Assembly: GCF_014652855.1 (NCBI RefSeq)
Contig: NZ_BMZP01000003.1
Coordinates: 290,849-354,848, forward strand
Reading direction: 5' to 3'
Length of the DNA: 64,000 nucleotides
DNA from: Novosphingobium pokkalii
GTDB lineage: Bacteria > Pseudomonadota > Alphaproteobacteria > Sphingomonadales > Sphingomonadaceae
Of the stretch, positions 55,520 to 62,870 are shown piece by piece. The notes under the pieces are model-generated. The model worked only from the letters and a program-made list of their open reading frames with translations. It was not told the origin of the DNA and did no database searches. Within the stretch, counting starts at the first letter, position 1, and each line of letters opens with the position of its first letter. The position numbers were made by a program, and so were the translations under genes.

Positions 55520-57049
55520 TTATGCCTTTTGCGTCAAGGCGCGGTAAAGACGGGCGCGATCGTGCTTGCCATTGGGCGACAGCGGCATGGCCGCGCGCCA
55601 GTGCACCGCGCGGGGCAGCATGAAGGCCGGCAGGTCTTGCGCCATGGCCGCGCGCAGCGCCGCCTCGTCGCCCGCCGTACCCGGCATGGCGCGGCAGACC
55701 AGATGGATCGCCTGGCCCAGCGCGGCATCCGGCAGGCCCAGCGCCACCGCTTCGGCCACCAGCCCGGTGGCCAGCGCCGCCTCTTCCACCTCCTGCGGGC
55801 TGACGCGGTGGCCCGATGTCTTGATCATCGCGTCGCGCCGCCCGACGAAATGCAGCAGGCCTGCGCCATCGCGGCGCACCCTGTCGCCAGACCACACCGC
55901 CATGCCGCCCAGCGTCGAAAAGGCCGGCGCGGGGCGAAAGCGTTCGGCCGTGCGCGCCGCATCCTGCCAATAGCCCTGCGCCACCAGCGGCCCGGCGTGG
56001 ACCAGCTCGCCCTCCTCGCCGGGCGCGGCGGCTTCGCCCGCATCGTTGACCACCATGACTTCGGCAAAGGGAATCGCCGTGCCGATCGAGGTGGGATATG
56101 CGTCGATCAGCGCTGGATCGAGAAACGTGGAGCGGAACGCCTCGGTCAGGCCATACATGGCAAACAGCCGCGCCTGCGGGAATTGCCCGCGCAAGCCGCG
56201 CACCAGATCGGGCGTCAGCGCCCCGCCGCTGTTGGTCAGGCGGCGCAACGTCTGCCCGGCGCTATCGGGCCAGCGCGCCTGCACCAGTTGCAGCCACAAG
56301 GGCGGCACCGCCGCCAGCGTAGTGATGCCGTGGCGCGATACTGCGCGCACCACGTCGCGCGGCAGCAAGTAGTCCAATGGCACGGCACAGGCGCCCGCCG
56401 CCCAGGTCGAAAGCAACTGGTTCTGCCCATAATCGAACGCCAGCGGCAGCACCGCCAGCACGCGGTCATCCGCCGCAAGGCCCAGGTAATGCACCACGCT
56501 GACCGCGCCGAGCCACAGATTCGCCTGGCTCAGCATGACGCCCTTGGGGTTGCCGGTGGAACCGCTGGTATAGAGAATGGCGGCCAGGCTTTCCGGCGCA
56601 GCGGCCGAAGGCGGCAGCGGCGCAAGCGCGTCGAGCGCGGCCAGCACGGCGGCTTCGTCGTGCACCACGGCGCCGGCGGCATCGCCCGGTTCGAGCGTGT
56701 CCAACCGCCCGGCATTGGCCAGCAGCAGCGCAGCGCCGCTGTCGGCCAGGATATGCGCGGCCTGCGCCCGGCGCAGAACCGGGTTGATCGGCACGTGGAC
56801 CAGCCCCGCGCGCACCGCCGCCAGCGGCATCAGACAGGCGAGCAGGCCCTTGCCCAGCCATGTCGCCACCCGCGCATCGGGCTCCGCTCCCGGCTGCGCC
56901 GCCAGCCACGCCGCCAGTTGCCCTACACGCCGATTTAACCCCTCGTGGCTAAGCACCTCGTCCTTGAGCACCAACGCGGGTGCCTCGCGCTTGCCCCGCA
57001 AGGCAAGATGGTCCAGCGGATGCACAGTGGGGTCGGGCGGAACGGTCAC
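55520..57049 (-). CDS. XrtA-associated AMP-dependent acyl-CoA ligase
   Basis: ANL-family adenylating enzyme of 509 residues. The P-loop is ILYTSGSTGNPKGVML (about 158-173), the adenylate site includes MYGLTEAFRST and GTAIPFAEV, and the C-terminal hinge is GRRDAMIKTSGHRVSPQEVEE; the final PNGKHDR has the catalytic Lys. I chose the GTG at 57049, with AGGAG four bases upstream; a TTG at 57088 would abut the divergent gene. It likely loads an acyl group onto the carrier protein encoded divergently at 58139. Confidence 0.92.
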   Translation of the reverse strand: MTVPPDPTVHPLDHLALRGKREAPALVLKDEVLSHEGLNRRVGQLAAWLAAQPGAEPDARVATWLGKGLLACLMPLAAVRAGLVHVPINPVLRRAQAAHILADSGAALLLANAGRLDTLEPGDAAGAVVHDEAAVLAALDALAPLPPSAAAPESLAAILYTSGSTGNPKGVMLSQANLWLGAVSVVHYLGLAADDRVLAVLPLAFDYGQNQLLSTWAAGACAVPLDYLLPRDVVRAVSRHGITTLAAVPPLWLQLVQARWPDSAGQTLRRLTNSGGALTPDLVRGLRGQFPQARLFAMYGLTEAFRSTFLDPALIDAYPTSIGTAIPFAEVMVVNDAGEAAAPGEEGELVHAGPLVAQGYWQDAARTAERFRPAPAFSTLGGMAVWSGDRVRRDGAGLLHFVGRRDAMIKTSGHRVSPQEVEEAALATGLVAEAVALGLPDAALGQAIHLVCRAMPGTAGDEAALRAAMAQDLPAFMLPRAVHWRAAMPLSPNGKHDRARLYRALTQKA

Positions 57050-57090
57050 GGCACTCCTGACGGAACGAACATAGGGGAACCAGGCCAAGC

Positions 57091-58128
57091 GTGGCGTGCC
57101 GGGTCTATCATGCCGAACTTGCCCAAGTGCAAGACCATCCGCGCCTTGCCGCGCTGATGGGGCGCGGGGCGGCGGCCGGGCCGTTCGACCGGGCAGACTG
57201 GCTGGCCCTGCTGGCCGAACGGCACTTTGCCGGGCAGCGCGCCTTTCTCGCCGTGGCCGAAGATGGCGATGGCGCGCAGCTTGCGCTGCCGCTGGTCGCC
57301 ACCGCGCAAGGGCTGGTCGCCTGCGGCAACTGGTACAGCTTCTGGGCGCGGCCGGTCACCGATGCGCCCGAGCGCGCAGAAGCGCTGCTGACCGCGCTGG
57401 CGCGCACGCTTGTCCGCCACGGCGCGCTCGATTTTGCGCCATTGCCCGCGCGCGAGGCAGGCTGGATGGCCCGCGCGTTTCGGGCTGCCGGCTGGATCGC
57501 GGCGGTCGAGCCGGCGCATGTCAACCGCCACCTGACGCTGCGGGGCGCGGATTTCGCCACCTGGTGGGCCACACGCCCCGGCGCGCTGCGCGCCACGGTG
57601 CGGCGCAAGGGCGCGCGGGGCGACGTGCAGTGCCGGGTGACGACGCAATTCGACGCGGCCGATTGGGACGCTTACGAGCAGGTCTATGCGGCAAGCTGGA
57701 AACCGGCGGAAGGCGACCCCGCGTTCCTGCGCCAATTCGCCGCGCGCGAAGGCGCCGCCGGGGCGCTGCGCCTGGGCCTTGCCCTGCACGATGGACGCCC
57801 GGTCGCCGCGCAGATGTGGACCATGGAGGCCGGCACCGCGTTCATTCACAAGCTGGCGCATCGCGAGGACGCCCGCGCCGCATCGCCCGGCACGCTGCTG
57901 TCGGCCGCGATGTTCGCCCATGTCATCGATGTGGACCGCGTAGCCGCGATCGATTTCGGCACGGGCGATGATCCCTACAAGGCGGACTGGATGGACCAGA
58001 CGCGCACCCGCTGGCGCCTGAGCGCCCATCACCCCGGCGCATTGCGCAAATGGCCGGCATTGGCGCGAGCGCTGGCACGGCGGGCGGCCGGGCGCACCCG
58101 GCTTGCCCCGCCCGATGGCGATGGTTAA
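57091..58128 (+). CDS. GNAT-family acyltransferase (CelD/BcsL-like) of the XrtA locus
   Basis: A 345-residue protein of the GNAT-like Acetyltransf_6 type found in polysaccharide loci. The C-terminal half carries RPVAAQMWTMEAGTAFIHKLAHRED and IDFGTGDDPYKADWMDQTRTRW, typical of the family. The start is a GTG at 57091, only 41 bp from the divergent ligase start, so the two promoters must overlap. It may transfer an acyl group supplied by the carrier protein downstream. Confidence 0.82.
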   Translation: MACRVYHAELAQVQDHPRLAALMGRGAAAGPFDRADWLALLAERHFAGQRAFLAVAEDGDGAQLALPLVATAQGLVACGNWYSFWARPVTDAPERAEALLTALARTLVRHGALDFAPLPAREAGWMARAFRAAGWIAAVEPAHVNRHLTLRGADFATWWATRPGALRATVRRKGARGDVQCRVTTQFDAADWDAYEQVYAASWKPAEGDPAFLRQFAAREGAAGALRLGLALHDGRPVAAQMWTMEAGTAFIHKLAHREDARAASPGTLLSAAMFAHVIDVDRVAAIDFGTGDDPYKADWMDQTRTRWRLSAHHPGALRKWPALARALARRAAGRTRLAPPDGDG

Positions 58129-58138
58129 GGCCCCGCAA

Positions 58139-58414
58139 ATGTCTGAAACCATCCCCGCTTCGCTCGATACCGATCTGCGCGCCCTGCTGGCCGATGTGCT
58201 GGGCCTGGCGCCGGCCCGCGCCGCCGCGTTCACCGCGCAGACGCCGCTGTTCGGCGCCCTGCCCGAACTTGATTCGATGGCGGTGGCCGGGCTGTTCACC
58301 GCGCTGGAGGATCGCTTCGGCTTCGTGCTGGAAGAAGACGAGATCGACGGCGATCTGCTGGAAACCTATGGCGCGCTGCTGAGCTTCGTGGCGTGCAAAC
58401 GGGGCCATGGCTGA
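58139..58414 (+). CDS. Acyl carrier protein of the XrtA locus
   Basis: A 91-residue acidic carrier protein. The phosphopantetheine serine is Ser46 in PELDSMAVAGLFTALE. Size and helix pattern match ACPs. The ATG at 58139 gives MSETIPASL; an in-frame ATG at 58121 is possible. It lies 10 bp after the acyltransferase gene and overlaps the next gene by 8 bp. Confidence 0.92.
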   Translation: MSETIPASLDTDLRALLADVLGLAPARAAAFTAQTPLFGALPELDSMAVAGLFTALEDRFGFVLEEDEIDGDLLETYGALLSFVACKRGHG

Positions 58415-59147
58415 CGCGCTGCGCCCCCTGCGCTGGCCCTGCCCCGGATCGGGGGCGGATGGCGAGTGGGCGCTGGTGGCAGGGCCGGAACATGGGGAGC
58501 AAACATGCCCTCCCCCAACCCCTCCCGCTGGCGGGAGGGGGGATTCCTTGCGCGTGCTGATCGTGCCGCCGTTGTTTGACGAGATGAACCGGGCGCGGGC
58601 GATGCTGGTGGCGGTGATGCGCGATCTGGCGGCGGCTGGCATTGCCAGCGTCCTGCCCGATCTGCCGGGCTGCGGCGAAAGCGTGCAGGACTTTGCCGCG
58701 CAGAGCCTCAACGCCTGGCGCGCGGCGACGGCGGCGGCGGCGCGGCATTTCGGCGCCAGCCACGTTTTGGCGCTGCGCGGGGGAGCCTTGGTGGCGCCGC
58801 CTGCCCTGCCCGGCTGGGCGCTCGATCCGCTGCATGGCGATGCCGTGCTGCGCCCCCTGCTGCGCGCCGCTGCGCTGGCGGCGCGGGCGCGCGGGGAAGA
58901 GAGCGGCGTGGCAGCGCTGCTCGAACAGGGGCGGGCGCAGGGGCTGGTGCTGGGCGGCTATCGCTGTGGCGCGGCGCTGATTGCCGGGTTGCAAGGCGCG
59001 ACCATGCAGGGCGAAGGGCTGCGCGCGCTCGCGCTCGCCGATCTGGCCGCGCCCGGCCCGGCGCCGTGGCTGCGGCAGGAACCAGCCCCGGCCCCCGCCC
59101 TTGCCGCCGCGCTTGCCGCGCGCGTGGCGCAGGATCTGGGCGCATGA
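58407..59147 (+). CDS. XrtA-associated alpha/beta hydrolase-like protein (hydrolase 2 family)
   Basis: A 246-residue alpha/beta-hydrolase-fold protein. Strand-loop elements LRVLIVPPLFDEMNRARAM and GIASVLPDLPGCGES match the family, but the nucleophile elbow reads ALRGGAL and has no serine or cysteine, so it may not be a hydrolase. Residues 33-46 (Pro/Gly-rich, CPPPTPPAGGRGDS) are encoded by a palindromic repeat inserted in frame (58508-58543). Overlaps hydrolase 1 by 4 bp (ATGA). Confidence 0.85.
   Translation: MADALRPLRWPCPGSGADGEWALVAGPEHGEQTCPPPTPPAGGRGDSLRVLIVPPLFDEMNRARAMLVAVMRDLAAAGIASVLPDLPGCGESVQDFAAQSLNAWRAATAAAARHFGASHVLALRGGALVAPPALPGWALDPLHGDAVLRPLLRAAALAARARGEESGVAALLEQGRAQGLVLGGYRCGAALIAGLQGATMQGEGLRALALADLAAPGPAPWLRQEPAPAPALAAALAARVAQDLGA
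58508..58543. repeat. Palindromic repeat inserted in frame in a coding region
   Basis: CCCCTCCCGC-TG-GCGGGAGGGG (58519-58540) preceded by CCTCCCCCAAC. It belongs to the same polypyrimidine palindrome type as 18061 and 44486, but here it lies inside the hydrolase-2 gene and keeps the frame open. Confidence 0.8.
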
Positions 59148-59929
59148 ACCGCACGGTCATCGGCTTTGCCTGCGAAGGCGAAACCCTGTTCGGTACGCTG
59201 GACATGGGGCTGGCGAGCGGCGCGGTCGGGCTGCTGCTGGTCTCTGGCGGCAACGAGATCCGCAGCGGCGCCTGGGGCGGCCAGGCAGCCCTGGCGGCAG
59301 CCCTCGCGCGCGAGGGCATCCCGGTGTTCCGCTTCGACCGGCGCGGGGTGGGCGACAGCAGCGGCGCGAACCTCGGCTTCCGCGCCAGCGCGCCTGATAT
59401 CGCGGCGGCGCTGGCCGCGTTCCGCAGCGCTGCCCCGCATGTGAAGCGCGTGTTCGCCCTGGGCAATTGCGATGCGGCCAGCGCGCTGATGCTCCATGCC
59501 GCGCTGCTGCCGGGGCTGGACGGGCTGATCCTGGCCAATCCCTGGACCCTCGACGCTGAAAATGAGACGGCACCGGTCCATTCCGCCGCGGCGCTGCGCC
59601 AGCACTATCTGCGGCGGCTGGTCGATCCCCGGCAATGGGCGCGGCTGCTGGCCGGAAAAGTGGCGCTGGACAAGCTGGCACAGGGGTTGCGCACTGCTGC
59701 CGCACCCCAAGAAGGCTCGGCTCTGGCGCAAGAGATGCGCGCCGGGCTGGCGGCGTTCACCGGCCCGGTCACGATCCTGCTGGCCGAAGGCGACCGCACG
59801 GCGCAACTGTTTCGCGGCCACTGGGGCAGTGACCCGCGCGTGATCGGCCATCAGGGCAACAGCCATTCCTTTGCCGACGCGCCGGAATGGCTGCTACGCC
59901 AAGTGATGCAGGCGATCAGGCCTGGGTGA
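59144..59929 (+). CDS. XrtA-associated alpha/beta hydrolase (hydrolase 1 family)
   Basis: A 261-residue alpha/beta hydrolase. The nucleophile elbow is GNCDAASA, with a Cys where most hydrolases have Ser; the exosortase-A hydrolase 1 family shows the same feature. The acid and base are probably in LLAEGDRTAQLF and GHQGNSHSF. The role in the locus is unknown; it may trim or release an acyl group. The last 14 bp overlap the convergent trxB gene. Confidence 0.87.
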   Translation: MNRTVIGFACEGETLFGTLDMGLASGAVGLLLVSGGNEIRSGAWGGQAALAAALAREGIPVFRFDRRGVGDSSGANLGFRASAPDIAAALAAFRSAAPHVKRVFALGNCDAASALMLHAALLPGLDGLILANPWTLDAENETAPVHSAAALRQHYLRRLVDPRQWARLLAGKVALDKLAQGLRTAAAPQEGSALAQEMRAGLAAFTGPVTILLAEGDRTAQLFRGHWGSDPRVIGHQGNSHSFADAPEWLLRQVMQAIRPG

Positions 59930-60887
59930 GCTGCCCCACGGCAAAGTCCAGTTCCGCCACGAAGCGTTCGGCATCGAGCGCGGCCATGCAGCCGGTGCCC
60001 GCCGCCGTCACGGCCTGGCGATAGGTGTGGTCCATCACGTCGCCACAGGCGAAGACGCCAGGAATGGCGGTCTTGGGCGTGCCGGGCTGGACCACGATAT
60101 AGCCGCTTTCGTCCAGTTCCAGCTTGCCCGCGAACAGGCTGGTGGCGGGCGCATGGCCGATGGCGACGAACGCGCCGTCGGTTTCCACGCGGCTGCCTTC
60201 GCCGGTCACGGTATCGACCAGTTCCACCGCCTTGAGGCCGCCCGCCAGCGGATCGCCGGTGAAGGCGGCCACGGCCTTGTTCCACAAGACGCTGATCTTG
60301 GGATGGGCGTGCAGGCGCTGTTGCAGGATGCGTTCGGCGCGCAAAGCATCACGGCGGTGGATCAGGGTGACGTGCTCGGCGTGGTTGGTCAGGTAGAGCG
60401 CTTCCTCCACGGCGGTGTTGCCGCCGCCGATCACCACCACCTTCTTGCCGCGATAGAAGAATCCGTCGCAGGTGGCGCAGGCCGAAACGCCCTTGCCCGA
60501 AAGCAGTTGCTCGCCCGGCACGCCCAGCCACTTGGCCTGGGCGCCGGTGGCGATCACCAGCGTGTCGGCCTCGAACACGTCGCCGCTGTCGGCGCTGGCG
60601 CGGAACGGCGGGCCGGACAGGTCGATGTCCACGATCGTGTCCCAGATCATCCGCGTGCCGACGTGTTCGGCCTGGGCCTGCATTTCCTGCATCAGCCACG
60701 GGCCCTGGATCACGTCGCGGAAACCGGGATAGTTCTCGACGTCGGTGGTGATGGTCAGCTGCCCGCCGGGCTGAAGCCCCTGCACCACGATCGGCTCCAT
60801 CCCGGCGCGCGCGCCATAGATGGCGGCCGTCAGGCCTGCCGGGCCGGAACCGATGATCAGCATGCGGGTCTTGTGCGTCGTCGCCAT
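59916..60887 (-). CDS. trxB: Thioredoxin-disulfide reductase
   Basis: FAD/NADPH flavoprotein that reduces thioredoxin in the cytoplasm. The 323-residue protein has the FAD motif IIGSGPAGLTAAIYGARAG (about 11-29), the redox-active CATC at residues 137-140, the NADPH motif VVIGGGNTAVEEALYL and the C-terminal FAD site GVFACGDVMD. Typical length. Not functionally linked to the XrtA genes as far as can be seen. Confidence 0.97.
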   Translation of the reverse strand: MATTHKTRMLIIGSGPAGLTAAIYGARAGMEPIVVQGLQPGGQLTITTDVENYPGFRDVIQGPWLMQEMQAQAEHVGTRMIWDTIVDIDLSGPPFRASADSGDVFEADTLVIATGAQAKWLGVPGEQLLSGKGVSACATCDGFFYRGKKVVVIGGGNTAVEEALYLTNHAEHVTLIHRRDALRAERILQQRLHAHPKISVLWNKAVAAFTGDPLAGGLKAVELVDTVTGEGSRVETDGAFVAIGHAPATSLFAGKLELDESGYIVVQPGTPKTAIPGVFACGDVMDHTYRQAVTAAGTGCMAALDAERFVAELDFAVGQLTQA

Positions 60888-60966
60888 GGAAACTCCTTCC
60901 GATGGCGCGCGAGATAGGGGCTGGCCGGAAAAAACACCAGCCCAAGGAAAACTTCGTCGGGGGCGA

Positions 60967-61356
60967 TCAGGCCTGTTGACGCTGCGTCACGCCTTCCAGC
61001 GCGCGGCTGACGACCACGGCAGCGGGGGTGGGCTTGGGCACCAGCACGCCGCCCAGCTTGCGCACGGCTTCATCCATGCGATCGAGATCGCCGGTGTGCA
61101 GCACATAAGGCACCCCGCGTTCGGCCAGCGCCTTGGCCACCGGAGCACACGTCTGGCCATGGGCCAGCGAAACGTCGAGGATCGCCGCAACGATCGGCTC
61201 GGCTTCGGCAATCGCAAGTGCTTCGGCCAGTTCCAGCGCGGTGAGCGGCACGCAGCCAGCATCTTCCACTGCGAATTCCAGGTCGAGCAGGATCAGCGGC
61301 TCGTCATCCAGCACCAACACGCGGCATGCCGCGTCGTTGCAACAGACCTGCCCCAT
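60967..61356 (-). CDS. Single-domain response regulator (LovR-like)
   Basis: A 129-residue receiver-only protein. Acidic pocket Asp17/Asp18 in LVLDDEP, phospho-acceptor Asp61 in AAILDVSLAHG, switch Thr88 in LHTGDLD and Lys108 in LVPKPT are all present. There is no output domain. Its ATG overlaps the kinase stop by one base (TGATG), so it is the cognate partner. In Erythrobacter and Caulobacter such a regulator (LovR) dampens the general stress response set off by the LOV kinase. Confidence 0.88.
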   Translation of the reverse strand: MGQVCCNDAACRVLVLDDEPLILLDLEFAVEDAGCVPLTALELAEALAIAEAEPIVAAILDVSLAHGQTCAPVAKALAERGVPYVLHTGDLDRMDEAVRKLGGVLVPKPTPAAVVVSRALEGVTQRQQA

Positions 61357-62552
61357 CAGACCACGTCCTCGCGCAGCGGAACGCGCAGCCGTGCCCTCAG
61401 TCCGTCCGGATGCCAGTCCCGCATGATATTGCCCCTTGCCATGTGCAGCATGCGATCGACGATCCCACCGACGGGCGCCGCTGCGTTGGTATCGGGCGGC
61501 ACCACCGAGGGGCCACCCTGCTCGATCCAGTCAATGACGATCGTCGGCGCCTCGCTGCTGCCGTTCTTCTGCCACGCCACGGTGACCTGGCCGCCATCGC
61601 TGCTGAGCGCGCCGTGCTTGGCCGCGTTCACCGCCAGTTCGTGCAGCGAAAGGCCGAGCACCGAGACTGCCGAGAAATCGCTGCGCAGGCCATTGCCCTC
61701 AAAGCGGATGCGCTGCCCGTCGGGATCATAGGGCGACAGCACCGAACGGATCGCCTGGCCCACTTCGATCGATCCGCTTGATGCTTCATCCAGCGTCGTT
61801 TCATAGGCACGGCCCAGCGCCTGGATGCGATCGTTGATCTCGCGTGCTTCGGTTTCGATCCCGCGACTGCGGCCGGTGAAATTGACGATGCCGCCGATCA
61901 CCGCGAACATGTTCTTCATGCGGTGCGACAGCTCGCGCGCCAGTTCGCGGGCATGGCGTTCATCGGCGCGCGCGGCGCGCACGTCGGACACGTCCCACTG
62001 GCTGCCGAAATAATAGATCAGCCGTCCCTGGGCGTCATAGATCGGGCCAAGATGCAGGGCGTTCCAGAATGCGGTGCCGTCCTTGCGGTAGTTGAGCAAT
62101 TCGACCACCACCACGTCTTCGTTGGCGAGCGCGGTGCGAATGCGCGCAACCGCTTCCGGATCGGTGCCCGGCCCCTGGAGAAAACGGCAATTGCGGCCGA
62201 TGATGTCCTGCTCGTCATAGCCGGTCAGCCAGCGGAACGCGCGGTTGACGAAGACGATCGGCGCATCGGGTGCATGGGGATCGCACAGGCACACGGCCAT
62301 GCGGGTCTGCGCCATCGCTTGTTCGAACAGCACGCCAGAGGCACCGGTGAACGCATCATCAGGATGATTCGCCAGGAAGCGATCGGCACTGTCGTCATAG
62401 GCACCGCCCGCCTGGCTGGCGCGACGTGGCCCGGCAGCCTGCCCGGCCCCACCAGCATCGTAGCGCAACTCGCTTGCGCCATTCGCGGCATCACCTGCCT
62501 TCCCGGCATCGGTCGGGCGTTCTGGCGCCTGATCTGCCTTGTCACTCGACAA
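61356..62552 (-). CDS. LOV-domain HWE/HisKA_2-type histidine kinase (LovK-like)
   Basis: Blue-light sensor kinase of 398 residues. After a low-complexity N-terminus of about 70 residues comes a PAS/LOV domain with the flavin-adduct motif GRNCRFLQ (Cys122), FVNRAF, NYRKDGTAFWN and the flavin-switch Gln in FGSQWDVSD (about 185). The H-box is ELSHRMKNMFAV (His210), and the N-box LHELAVNAAKHGALS is of the HWE type. No membrane helix. The start appears to be a TTG at 62552, inside a palindrome. Similar to Erythrobacter LOV kinases of the general stress pathway. Confidence 0.9.
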   Translation of the reverse strand: MSSDKADQAPERPTDAGKAGDAANGASELRYDAGGAGQAAGPRRASQAGGAYDDSADRFLANHPDDAFTGASGVLFEQAMAQTRMAVCLCDPHAPDAPIVFVNRAFRWLTGYDEQDIIGRNCRFLQGPGTDPEAVARIRTALANEDVVVVELLNYRKDGTAFWNALHLGPIYDAQGRLIYYFGSQWDVSDVRAARADERHARELARELSHRMKNMFAVIGGIVNFTGRSRGIETEAREINDRIQALGRAYETTLDEASSGSIEVGQAIRSVLSPYDPDGQRIRFEGNGLRSDFSAVSVLGLSLHELAVNAAKHGALSSDGGQVTVAWQKNGSSEAPTIVIDWIEQGGPSVVPPDTNAAAPVGGIVDRMLHMARGNIMRDWHPDGLRARLRVPLREDVV

Positions 62553-62560
62553 ACGTTTGT
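62549..62560. promoter_or_regulatory. Palindrome over the LOV-kinase start codon
   Basis: ACAAACGTTTGT is a perfect 12-bp palindrome that covers the inferred TTG start. It could be an operator; no binding protein is known. Confidence 0.35.
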
Positions 62561-62870
62561 TCCCGATTATTCAACGACCCGAGCCCTCGCCCGATAGCGA
62601 TGGCCCCACGTATTGGCGGCAAAATGCACCGATGCCCTGTGCGGTTCCCTGCCAGATCAAATAATTTTACAGTCAACCCTTGGCGCACCAATATCGCTGC
62701 CATCGTTGGCAGTACCCTCCCGGCTCAGCGCCGCGAAGTCCGGCGCCGGCAAAGCTTGTGCCATCCAGCCAGCTCTGCCCTCAAGACCAGGGCCATTTCC
62801 GGTGCAGATCGCGCTGCTGCCTGTCACAAGCGGTTGCGCCGGGGAAGACGATCGGGCAACGTAGAGCGAC
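62553..62870. other. Divergent intergenic region between the two kinase genes
   Basis: A 318-bp region without a convincing gene. It must hold the promoters of both kinase genes. The only patterns I see are the palindrome at 62549 and an EcfG-like promoter facing the LOV kinase. Confidence 0.5.
62623..62648 (-). promoter_or_regulatory. EcfG-like promoter upstream of the LOV kinase
   Basis: On the minus strand GGAAC (62648-62644) is followed, after 17 bases, by CATT (62626-62623). The alphaproteobacterial general-stress sigma factor EcfG prefers GGAAC-N16/17-CGTT, so there is one mismatch in the -10. This would put the kinase under general-stress control, forming a feedback loop. Confidence 0.35.

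Noticed and set aside
58501..58550. Hydrolase-2 gene as a pseudogene broken by a repeat
   Set aside because: The inserted palindrome keeps the frame and both flanking halves match the family, so the gene is likely intact.
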